Source of the DNA: JAAXHB01 sp965214945
GTDB taxonomy: Bacteria; Actinomycetota; Acidimicrobiia; Acidimicrobiales; Aldehydirespiratoraceae
Length of the DNA: 64,000 nucleotides
NCBI GenBank assembly: GCA_965214945.1
Contig: OZ244029.1
Span: forward strand, 372,001 to 436,000
Direction: 5' to 3'
This document shows positions 30,566 through 41,131 of this stretch, piece after piece. Positions within the stretch are counted from its first letter, which is position 1, and each line of letters begins with the position of its first letter. The notes beneath the pieces are model-generated. The model did no database searches, had not been told where the DNA came from, and saw only the letters and a list, made by a program, of their open reading frames with translations. A program made the position numbers and the translations under genes.

Positions 30566-31467
30566 CCGTAGTGCGTCCATCGGCGTTGCATCCTGAACAG
30601 GACGACTGTCAGCAGCAGCAGAATGGCCGTCAGGGCGACCCCCATGGCCGAACCGAACCCCATTTGGAACTGGCCCCGAAAGGCCCGAAGGTACAAGAGG
30701 TAGGCGGTGGTGGTCGTGCTGTGCTCAGGCCCCCCCGCGGTGAGCACATTGAGGATGTCCCACGATCCGATGCTGGTGATGGCCAGGTTCAAGATCACCA
30801 GCAGGAACGTTGTCGGCGCTGAGAGCGGCCAGGTGACGTAGCGGGCCTTCTGCCAGGGGCCGGCCCCGTCCACAGTGGCCGCGTCGAGCTGCTCTCTCGG
30901 CACGCTTTGAAGCGCGGCCATGTAGAACACCGTGTTGAGCGGCACCAGCGTCCATATCAGGATCAGAGACACTACGTGGGGCGCCCATTGGGGCAGCACC
31001 AGATACGGCGTCGACATGTCGACAAAGACGCTGAGGAAGGTGTTCAGCAGCCCGTCGCTGGTGAACACGAACCGGAACATGGTGGCGACCGACACTCCCG
31101 ACACCACCAGAGGCAAAAAGTAGGCGAGTCGGAAAAGGCTGATTCCTCTGATCCGCTGGTTGAGCAGGTTAGCGAACAGGAACGAGAGCAGGATCGTTGG
31201 TGGGGCGACCTCCAGGAACAGGATCCCGGTCGTGCGCAGCGACTTGAAGAACAGCGGGTCGCGGTGAAGGTTGATGTAGTTGTCGAGCCCGATGAAGTTC
31301 TCACCGGCCAGCAGATTGGAATCCGTGAGGCTGAGATAGGCGCCGTACATCAGCGGCCCGAACAGGAACGTGACGTACATCAGCAGCGCCGGGGCCACTA
31401 GAAGCGCGCCAGCTCGCCGTTCCTGGCCCCGCCATGTGGTGGCCCGCAGCGGCGCTGTCAGCGCCAT
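30562..31467 (-). CDS. sugar ABC transporter permease (MalF/UgpA type)
   Basis: This 301-residue inner-membrane subunit has six membrane segments and the EAA loop EQLDAATVDGAGPWQKARYV (about 200-219). It pairs with the MalG-type permease. The start, ATGGCGCTGACAGCG, has a partial copy about 30 bp upstream (GTGGCGCTGACA, near 31500), matching the start-edge duplications seen elsewhere. Confidence 0.93.
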   Translation of the reverse strand: MALTAPLRATTWRGQERRAGALLVAPALLMYVTFLFGPLMYGAYLSLTDSNLLAGENFIGLDNYINLHRDPLFFKSLRTTGILFLEVAPPTILLSFLFANLLNQRIRGISLFRLAYFLPLVVSGVSVATMFRFVFTSDGLLNTFLSVFVDMSTPYLVLPQWAPHVVSLILIWTLVPLNTVFYMAALQSVPREQLDAATVDGAGPWQKARYVTWPLSAPTTFLLVILNLAITSIGSWDILNVLTAGGPEHSTTTTAYLLYLRAFRGQFQMGFGSAMGVALTAILLLLTVVLFRMQRRWTHYG

Positions 31468-31535
31468 GTGGCTGAGGTCGGCGTTTGTGTCAGCGCCACG
31501 GCCGCCGCCGGGCGCTTGTCAGCTTGAGGAGTACC

Positions 31536-32945
31536 TCAGGTGGCGACCTCTATCGGTATGTCCCGCCGGACGGACGGGCTCTCCGCCAGCGCGGCGTTGA
31601 TCTCTTCCTCATACGGCCCGAGCGCGTCCTGCATCGACTGGCCCTCGATCACGTAGCGACGGAAAGCCCCCTGGAAGGCGGCGGCGTGTACGCCGCCGGT
31701 GCTGTCGAAGGGCCCCCCGATCGGGCTGATGATGATGGTGTTGGCGGCGTCGAGGAAGGCTTGGAAGTTATTGGGCGGAGGCTGTCTCCACCTCGGGTCA
31801 TCGGCGTACCGCTTGAGCGGCGGCACCACCGCCCCGCCCTCCATCCAGGGGACGTAGGCCGGGCCGTAGATGTGCTTGATGAGCTCCCACACCACGTCCG
31901 GGTGCTCGGTCTGAGCGCTGACGCCCCAGCCGGCCGTGCCGCCACCTCCCCGCGTGCCGGCCGGGCCCTCGGGCAGGGTGTGCACGTCCCATTCGAACTC
32001 CGATGCCCGCAGGGCGGGAACCGACCAGACCGCACCTTCGACCATGGCGAACCGCCCGCCAATAAAGCCGGCGTGGACGTCGCCTACGGCGACGATCTGC
32101 TCGGGAGTGGAGAAGACCCCCTCCCGCACCGGATCCCAGATGGCTCGCAGGCCGTTCATGAAAGCGTCGTCGATCAGCAGGACCTGGTTCTCCTCGTCGA
32201 GGTAGTCCCCGCCGTAGGCGCCTATAGCCCCGTGGGCGTTGTCGGCGTTGTCTGCCTGCAGCCCATACCCGATGACGTCGCCTTTGGTGAGCACGCGGGC
32301 GTACTCGGCCATGTCGTCCCAGGTGAAGCCGTCCCCGGGCAGCTCGAGCCCGGCCTCCTCCAGCATCGGGATGTTGTAGAAGAACGTGTTCACGTCCGCG
32401 CTCATGCCCTGGCAGTGCATCTCGCCTGCGGGCTGGTCGCCCAGGGCCACCGTCGAGCAGACCTGGAGCATCGACGGATACCAGGAGTCGACGTTCAGGT
32501 CAGGATCGACTGCCAGATACGGCCTCATGTCGAGGGTCAGCCCTTGCTGAGCGAAGAGGTCGACCCACCCGTTGTGACTGAAAAAGATGTCGGGCATGTT
32601 GTTGACGGCGTTGTAGGCGACCAGCTTGTCGGTGTAGCCGTCGGGCGGGATCTCCTCGAGTTCGATCGACACGCCGGGGTGCAGCGCCGTGAACGAATCG
32701 ATCGTGGGCTGGACCTCATCCAGGTAGGGCAGGCCGGGCAGCGTCATGGCACCCCAGCGCAGCGATCCGCTGAGTTCGGCCGGAGCAGGCTCGGGGGTCG
32801 GCTCATCGCTCGTGGTGTTTGCGGCCGTGGTGCTGGGAGCGGTGTCGTCGCTGTCGTCCCCGCACGCCGGGAGTAAGGCTGCGGCCCCGAGCGCTCCTGT
32901 GAGAGTCAGGAACTTCCGTCGATCCATGTCGTAATACCGGGTCAT
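31536..32945 (-). CDS. sugar-binding lipoprotein of the ABC importer
   Basis: This 469-residue extracytoplasmic solute-binding protein captures the sugar and delivers it to the permeases. The N-terminus has a twin-arginine stretch (DRRKFLTLTGALGAAAL) ending in the lipobox LPAC, so it is a Tat-exported lipoprotein. A Thr/Pro/Glu-rich linker follows. The body shows the family pattern LHPGVSIELEEIPPDGYTDK and MPDIFFSHNGW. A strong GGAGGG lies just before ATG. It is first in the operon with the two permeases; the ATPase is elsewhere. Confidence 0.92.
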   Translation of the reverse strand: MTRYYDMDRRKFLTLTGALGAAALLPACGDDSDDTAPSTTAANTTSDEPTPEPAPAELSGSLRWGAMTLPGLPYLDEVQPTIDSFTALHPGVSIELEEIPPDGYTDKLVAYNAVNNMPDIFFSHNGWVDLFAQQGLTLDMRPYLAVDPDLNVDSWYPSMLQVCSTVALGDQPAGEMHCQGMSADVNTFFYNIPMLEEAGLELPGDGFTWDDMAEYARVLTKGDVIGYGLQADNADNAHGAIGAYGGDYLDEENQVLLIDDAFMNGLRAIWDPVREGVFSTPEQIVAVGDVHAGFIGGRFAMVEGAVWSVPALRASEFEWDVHTLPEGPAGTRGGGGTAGWGVSAQTEHPDVVWELIKHIYGPAYVPWMEGGAVVPPLKRYADDPRWRQPPPNNFQAFLDAANTIIISPIGGPFDSTGGVHAAAFQGAFRRYVIEGQSMQDALGPYEEEINAALAESPSVRRDIPIEVAT

Positions 32946-33172
32946 TGTCCCTCCTTGAGAGCTTCACTCGAATACCTACGAGCTGCCGACGCACATCCAC
33001 CCGCACAGAATCCACACAGGGCAGATTCGATCCGCGGAGATCTCACCCGGGCTAAGCGGGCGGGCTAGCTGGCACAAGCTCATGATGACCGGCTCGACAA
33101 GGTCAAGTCAAACCGGCCGTTCGCCGGCTTGCGGAAACGGCGGCGGGATCACGGTTGGGCAACGCAGGAGCA

Positions 33173-33221
33173 TTCACCGCTAGAGTTCGTCGGCATACAA
33201 TCGCTCTCAACAAGTTGAGAG
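33173..33221 (+). promoter_or_regulatory. korAB promoter with palindromic operator
   Basis: TTCACC (33173-33178), a 17-bp spacer and TACAAT (33196-33201) form a good promoter. A perfect palindrome, CTCTCAACAAGTTGAGAG (33204-33221), lies 2 bp after the -10 box and would cover the transcription start. This is a classic repressor position. The remaining 32946-33172 contains only a GCCGG-type hairpin. Confidence 0.65.
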
Positions 33222-33331
33222 GCGGCCGATCCGGGTGTGGGCGGCCCGCTCGCCAACGCGAAGCGGGCTCGGCCGAACGCCGAGCGAGCACCACCGAGCT
33301 GGCCCCACATGGCCGGTGCGAAGGAGCATCT

Positions 33332-35232
33332 GTGACAGACACCGCCCAGCGAGCGGAGCAGATCCGAGCCGCCGACGGGATCGTCATACGTTTCGCTGGC
33401 GACTCTGGCGACGGCATGCAGCTCACCGGCAACCGCTTCACCTCCGCGAGCGCGCTGTTCGGCAACGACCTGGCGACGCTGCCCGAGTTCCCCGCGGAGA
33501 TCCGGGCCCCGGCGGGCACGCTGGCCGGTGTCTCCGCGTTTCAGGTGCACATCTCAGATCACCGAATCACCACCCCGGGCGACGCCCCAGCCGTGCTGGT
33601 AGCCATGAACCCGGCCGCGCTGCGCTCAGATCTCTCGCTGCTGACGCCCGGCGGCACTGTGATCGTTAACACCGACTCCTTCAACGCCCGCAACCTGGCC
33701 AAGGCGGGCTACGACGACAGCCCACTCGACGACAACACGCTCGCGGGCTACACCGTGGTGACGGCACCAATGACCGATCTCACGAAACGGGCGTGCAAAC
33801 CTCTGGGCGTCAAGCCTCGCGTGGCGGACAGGTCGAAGAACTTCTTCGCGTTGGGGCTGGTGTCGTGGCTGTATTCACGGCCCACCGAGCCGACCCTCGC
33901 TTGGATCGATCAGAAGTTCGCCGGCCGAGACAGCGTGATAGCGGCCAACAAGGCGGCGTTCGCTGCCGGTCACGCGTTCGGCGAGACGGCCGAGCTAAGC
34001 GAAAGCCGACTCAGCGTGGCGCCTGCCGACCTTGAGCCCGGCACCTACACCAACATCAGTGGCAACACGGCGCTGTCCTGGGGGCTCGTGGCCGCGTCCC
34101 AGCAGGCCGGGCTACCCCTGTTCCTGGGCTCATATCCGATCACGCCGGCGAGCGACATCCTTCACGAACTCTCTAAGCACAAGAACTTCGGGGTGCGAAC
34201 GCTGCAGGCCGAGGACGAGATCGCCGCAGCCGGCGCGGCTCTGGGCGCCGCTTACGGCGGGCACATCGGCGTGACCACCACGTCGGGCCCGGGGTTGGCG
34301 CTCAAGTCCGAGACCCTGGGCCTGGCGGTGAGCCTCGAGCTGCCGCTGCTAGTGATCGACATACAGCGCGGTGGGCCTTCTACAGGTCTGCCCACAAAGA
34401 CCGAGGCGGCCGACCTGATGCTGGCGCTGCACGGCAGGCACGGCGAGGCGCCGCTGCCGGTGGTCGCAGCACGCAGCCCCTCCGACTGCTTCCACACGGC
34501 GATGGAGGCGGTGCGCCTCGCGGTTGAGCACCGCACGCCGGTGATCTTGCTGTCGGACGGCTACCTGGCCAACAGCACAGAGCCGTGGCGCATACCCGAT
34601 ATCGACACTCTGCCGACCATCACAGCGGACTTCGCCACGGAGCCCAACCGGCGTGGCCCGCAAGGCGAGCGGGTGTTCTGGCCGTACGTTCGAGACGACC
34701 GGCTGGTGCGCCCGTGGGCGATCCCGGGTACTCCCGGCCTGATGCACCGAATCGGCGGAATCGAAAAAGAGGACGGCCGAGGCAACATCAGCTACGAGCC
34801 CGACAACCATCAGATGATGGTTCACCTCCGGTCTGAGCGGATCGCCCTCATCGCCGAGCACGTGCCGGCAGCCGAGATCGCCGGCGACGCACGCTCTCCG
34901 CTGGTCGTGGTCGGCTGGGGCTCCACGTGGGGTGCCATCACATCGGCCCGGCGGCGCTTCGAGCGAGCTGGCAGAGGGTTCGCGCACATCCATCTGCGGC
35001 ACCTCAACCCGCTGCCCGCCAACCTGGGAGCGCTGCTCGGCCGCTTCGAGCGGGTGATCGTGCCGGAGATGAACCTGGGTCAGCTCTGCCGCATACTCCG
35101 CGCCGAATACCTGGTGGACGCCAGGTCGGTGACCAAAGTGTCGGGCCAGCCCTTCACAGCAGGCGAGATGGAAGCCGCCGTCGCTGAGGAGTTGGAGAAG
35201 CTGAATGGACGCCATAGCAGGAGGATCACGAC

Positions 35233-35236
<4 letters not shown>
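33332..35236 (+). CDS. korA: 2-oxoacid:ferredoxin oxidoreductase alpha subunit
   Basis: With KorB this enzyme converts a 2-oxoacid (2-oxoglutarate by homology) to the acyl-CoA, reducing ferredoxin. The 634-residue protein fuses the gamma domain (IRFAGDSGDGMQLTGNRF at the start) and the alpha domain (SYPITPASDILHELSKHK, TTSGPGLALKSETLGLAVSL, DIQRGGPSTGLPTKTE), as in actinobacterial KorA. GTG 33332 is chosen from AAGGAG 5 bp upstream. It overlaps korB by ATGA. A strong promoter with a palindrome precedes it. Confidence 0.94.
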
Positions 35237-36303
<1,067 letters not shown>

Positions 36304-36309
<6 letters not shown>

Positions 36310-36331
36310 CGGTCGTCAGTTTGACGGTCGT
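36304..36331. repeat. tail duplication of korB
   Basis: GTCTGACGGTCGT (36304-36316, containing the stop TGA) recurs as GTTTGACGGTCGT (36319-36331). Confidence 0.7.
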
Positions 36332-36998
36332 GCTTATCGTTGGTGCCGTGGCTTCCTACGGCGTCCGATTCGTGGCCTCGGCAGCGCTGGTGGCAGGACT
36401 GGCCGCAATCGTCTACGTGGCGCTGGGCGGAGGCGGCGGGAGCAGCGACTCCGACGCGCAGCCCAACAGTGCCGACACTGTGCAGCCCGCCGCCGAAGCG
36501 CAGCCCGCCGGTGCCGCAGAGGAGGCGCCGGTGGAGGTGCTGGGCGAGGCCGACACGCTCACCGACCTGGACGGCTGGCTCAACACCGAAGCGGCCTCTC
36601 TCGAGGAGATCCGCGCCTTGAACAAGCTCACGGTGGTGCAGTTCTGGACGTTCGGTTGCCGCAACTGCAAGAACACGCTGGAGGCTCTCAGTCGCCTGTA
36701 CGCCGAGTACGGCGACCGCGGCGTGGAGATCGTGGGCGTGCACTCGCCTGAGTTCTCCTACGAGGCGGAAGTCGAAAACATCATCGAAGCCGCTGCCGAG
36801 CTGGGCGTGGTCTGGCCGATCGCCCTCGACACCCGCAAGACAAACTTCCACCGCTGGCAGGAAGGCCCGACCGCCTACTGGCCCCGCGTCTATTTGATCG
36901 ATAGCGACAACAGGATCCGCTTCGACCGCCGGGGCGACGGAAAGGCCGCATACCAGAAGCTGCATGACACGGTCGGGCGGCTGTTAGCAGAGGCCTGA
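36321..36998 (+). CDS. membrane-anchored thioredoxin-fold protein
   Basis: The protein has up to 225 residues; the TTG at 36321 lies in a repeat, and GTG starts near 36330 or 36345 are equally possible. A single membrane anchor (about 14-34) is followed by a Gly/Ala/Pro-rich linker and a thioredoxin/TlpA-like domain with VVQFWTFGCRNCKNTLEAL (active site CRNC), then a later cis-Pro strand PRVYLIDSDN. It should act in extracytoplasmic disulfide exchange. The next gene resembles the CcdA membrane electron carrier, so the two probably form a split DipZ-like pair. Confidence 0.82.
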   Translation: MTVVLIVGAVASYGVRFVASAALVAGLAAIVYVALGGGGGSSDSDAQPNSADTVQPAAEAQPAGAAEEAPVEVLGEADTLTDLDGWLNTEAASLEEIRALNKLTVVQFWTFGCRNCKNTLEALSRLYAEYGDRGVEIVGVHSPEFSYEAEVENIIEAAAELGVVWPIALDTRKTNFHRWQEGPTAYWPRVYLIDSDNRIRFDRRGDGKAAYQKLHDTVGRLLAEA

Positions 36999-37030
36999 CG
37001 CCGGCCGCCTCCGTCGGCAGGATCGACCCC

Positions 37031-37630
37031 GTGGCAACATTCCTCGAAGGGGTCGGTGCTATCAGCATCGCCTGCACGCTTGTCGCGCTCGTCCCGGCTA
37101 TGGCTCTGGTGCTGGTGGCCCGGCGCGCCCGGTTCACCGTGGCGCTGTGCTACACCACCGCCACGGCGCTGCTGATGTGGGCCAGAGCTGCAGGTCTCTG
37201 GCATGTGGAGCTGCGCGCCGCGGCGGAGCCAATCGTCGGGGCGGTAGCGGCCGGCGCGTTCGCGGCCGCATACTTCTGCTCGGGCCCCAGCTCGCTCGCC
37301 GCGACCGGGTCGGGCACTGCAGCCGGAGCGCTGGCCGGCTGGCTGTGGATGCCCTGCGCCGGCCCGAGGCTGGGCGACATCCTAAACAGCGCAGCCAACG
37401 ACAGCGCCAGGCCAGCGGCTTTGATGCTGCTGTACGTCACCGGTGCGCTTCTGCCTGCCCTGCTGTTGGCGCTGGCGCCCCATGCGCTGGCCCCGGCGGG
37501 GCGCGTTCTCAACCGCCCGCCGGCCGTAGTACTCGGGGGAGCGGTCGGCGCGGTTTATGCGGCGACCCTGGCAGCGGGCTACTACGACGACCTGGTGGGC
37601 GAACTTTACCGAATCGCCACGCGCGCTTGA
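37031..37630 (+). CDS. CcdA/DsbD-like membrane protein, reduced form
   Basis: This 199-residue protein has about six hydrophobic segments. The segment GWLWMPCAGPRLGDILNSA, followed by ALMLLYVTGALLPALLLALA, matches the second half-motif of CcdA (W-x-P-C-x-G-P-x-L-G). The first half-motif, normally SPCVLP, is not evident: ISIACTLVALVPA keeps one Cys but not the pattern. CcdA passes electrons from cytosolic thioredoxin across the membrane; here the natural partner is the thioredoxin-fold protein 32 bp upstream. It starts at GTG. A diverged copy of its last 40 bp lies downstream. Confidence 0.68.
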   Translation: MATFLEGVGAISIACTLVALVPAMALVLVARRARFTVALCYTTATALLMWARAAGLWHVELRAAAEPIVGAVAAGAFAAAYFCSGPSSLAATGSGTAAGALAGWLWMPCAGPRLGDILNSAANDSARPAALMLLYVTGALLPALLLALAPHALAPAGRVLNRPPAVVLGGAVGAVYAATLAAGYYDDLVGELYRIATRA

Positions 37631-37712
37631 TGCGAGCTAGCTCAGCTTCGAGCGAATCTTCACCGGAGTGGGCGAGTTCTACCGGGTCGCCGCACGCGCT
37701 TGGCGCGGATGA
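37594..37712. repeat. diverged 40-45 bp tail duplication after the CcdA-like gene
   Basis: The gene end at 37594-37634 (coding GELYRIATRA and stop) has a downstream relative at about 37668-37712. In frame that copy would read GEFYRVAARAWR, with a stop shortly after. Most differences are at third positions or conservative. The rest of 37635-37758 holds nothing recognised. Confidence 0.7.
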
Positions 37713-37758
37713 GTCCGTCAGACTGAGCGCCAGGCCATCACAGATACCTTAATGTGGA

Positions 37759-39510
37759 ATGCGCCAGCTCATCAGGGATGCGCTCATCGTCACCGGAGAC
37801 GGCCTCACGGAGCCTTTCGCGGGCGATGTCTTGTGTGAGGACGACCGGATGGTTCACGTCGGCTCGGTGCCTGCCAGAGCGGCCGCGTCAGCAGATTTCA
37901 CTCTCGAGGCCCGGGGGCTGGTGCTGGCGCCCGGCTTTGTCGACACGCACAACCACGGCGCCCTCGGCGGCACGATGATCGGCAAGCACGGTATTCCCGT
38001 CACCTGCGAGCTGGCGGTGCGCGGCGGTGTCACCAAGCGCATCTGCGGGGCCGACGGCCTGTCACCGGCGCCTGTGCTGCCCGAGCAGCGGGCAGAGTAC
38101 TCCGAGCAGCTCGCGCCGCTCGACGGCCGCATCCCCTCCGAGAGCCCCAAGCTTTCCAAACGCGGCAGGCCTGCCCTCCAGCAAGGCGGGTTCCAGCAGG
38201 GCGGGCAGGCCTTCGAACGCAGCAGGCCTGTGCTGTGGCCGTGGAGCAGCGTCAAGGAGTTCTACCGATGGCACCGAGGCCGCTCGGTCACCGACATGGG
38301 GCTGCATCTCGGCCACAGCGCCGTGCGGCGAGTCGTGATGGGCAACCTCAACCGGACAGCCGACGACCAGCAACTCCGCGACATGTGCGAGGTCGTCCGC
38401 CGTGAGGCCCCGCAGACGCTGGGCCTGTCCACCGGGCTCGTCTACAACCCCGCCGTCTACTCAGACCGGCGTGAGATCGCCGCGCTAGTGCGCGCCTTCA
38501 ACGAGGTGAAGCCGGCTGCCCTGTTCCCACACCTGCGCTCAGAGAGCGACGAGATTCTTACCGCGCTCGACGAGGTGATAACCGCCGCCGTCGAAGGCGG
38601 CGGCGGTTACTGCAACGAGCATTCCAAGATCGCCGGCAAGCACAACTGGGACAAGTTCGAGCAAGTCGCAGGCCGTCTGGCCTCCGCCGCGGAGAACACA
38701 GCGACTATCGAGAACATGTACCCGTGGCCCGCTGGAAGCACCACGGGTGACGTCATCTTCCCGCCGGAGGTGCGCGCCGGCTCTCGGTATGCGTTCCTCG
38801 CTCGGTTGTCCTCGCTGGCCGTCCGAAACGCCGCCTATGAGAAAATGCGCGGCGACACCACCACCTGGGACAATTTCATCCACTTCTGCGGAGGGCTCGA
38901 CGGCATCCAGATATCCGGCGTGAGCCTTGTGGAGCACAGCGACCTGCTGGGCCAGCGGCTCGGTGACGTGGCCCGCTCCGCCGGTCACGCCGACCTGGAC
39001 TCCAGGGAGGCTTACGATGCGGTGTTCGACTTCTTCGTCGCGAACCGGGGCGAGGTGGGCATCATCACGTACCACGGAAACGACGCATTGGTGGAGCGGT
39101 TCTTCCGACGGCCGACGATGGCCGTGTGCACCGACGGGCTGGTTCCCGGCCCCGGCCAGGCGCCTCACCCGCGCTCGCTGGGCGCCTTTCCCAAAGCGCT
39201 GCGCCTGGCCCGCCAGCTGGGCATACCGCTCAAGGAGATCGTGTACCGGCTGTCGGTGATGCCGTGTGACTTCTTGCGGTTGGAAAGCCCTGTGCTCAGG
39301 CCTGGTGCCGATGCCTCACTGGTGCTGTTCGACTGGGATGCCGTGCGCGAGTGCAACAGCTTCGAGTACCCGCTGGTGCCCCCAGAGGGGATAGAAGCGG
39401 TCTGGGTGCACGGCGAGCTGGTCAACGACGGCGGCCGTATCCGCGTGCCTGCGGCGTTCCCCGGGCGGCATCTGCTGTCGGATCATCAAGAGCCCCGCAT
39501 TCGCCGATAG
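37759..39510 (+). CDS. N-acyl-D-amino-acid deacylase family amidohydrolase
   Basis: This 583-residue metal-dependent hydrolase has LVLAPGFVDTHNHGALGG, which supplies the H-x-H metal site (about 63-65), then GLSTGLVYNPAVYSD, LFPHLRSES, a late CTDGLVPGPGQAPHPRSLG region with catalytic Asp, and the closing beta domain (ADASLVLFDWDAV). It hydrolyses N-acyl-D-amino acids or related amides in the cytosol. A stretch at about 130-165 (KRGRPALQQGGFQQGGQAF and then ERSRPVLWP) looks like a local duplication inserted in a loop. No close operon partner. Confidence 0.85.
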   Translation: MRQLIRDALIVTGDGLTEPFAGDVLCEDDRMVHVGSVPARAAASADFTLEARGLVLAPGFVDTHNHGALGGTMIGKHGIPVTCELAVRGGVTKRICGADGLSPAPVLPEQRAEYSEQLAPLDGRIPSESPKLSKRGRPALQQGGFQQGGQAFERSRPVLWPWSSVKEFYRWHRGRSVTDMGLHLGHSAVRRVVMGNLNRTADDQQLRDMCEVVRREAPQTLGLSTGLVYNPAVYSDRREIAALVRAFNEVKPAALFPHLRSESDEILTALDEVITAAVEGGGGYCNEHSKIAGKHNWDKFEQVAGRLASAAENTATIENMYPWPAGSTTGDVIFPPEVRAGSRYAFLARLSSLAVRNAAYEKMRGDTTTWDNFIHFCGGLDGIQISGVSLVEHSDLLGQRLGDVARSAGHADLDSREAYDAVFDFFVANRGEVGIITYHGNDALVERFFRRPTMAVCTDGLVPGPGQAPHPRSLGAFPKALRLARQLGIPLKEIVYRLSVMPCDFLRLESPVLRPGADASLVLFDWDAVRECNSFEYPLVPPEGIEAVWVHGELVNDGGRIRVPAAFPGRHLLSDHQEPRIRR

Positions 39511-39512
39511 GC

Positions 39513-39545
39513 CTGCGCTGGTAGAGCCGCGTCTGCGCTGGTAGA
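39513..39545. repeat. 13-bp direct repeat after the deacylase gene
   Basis: CTGCGCTGGTAGA is present at 39513-39525 and 39533-39545, just after the deacylase stop and just before the next start. Confidence 0.7.
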
Positions 39546-39557
39546 CATGTCTACGCC

Positions 39558-41117
<1,560 letters not shown>

Positions 41118-41131
41118 CACCGGGCCGCCAG

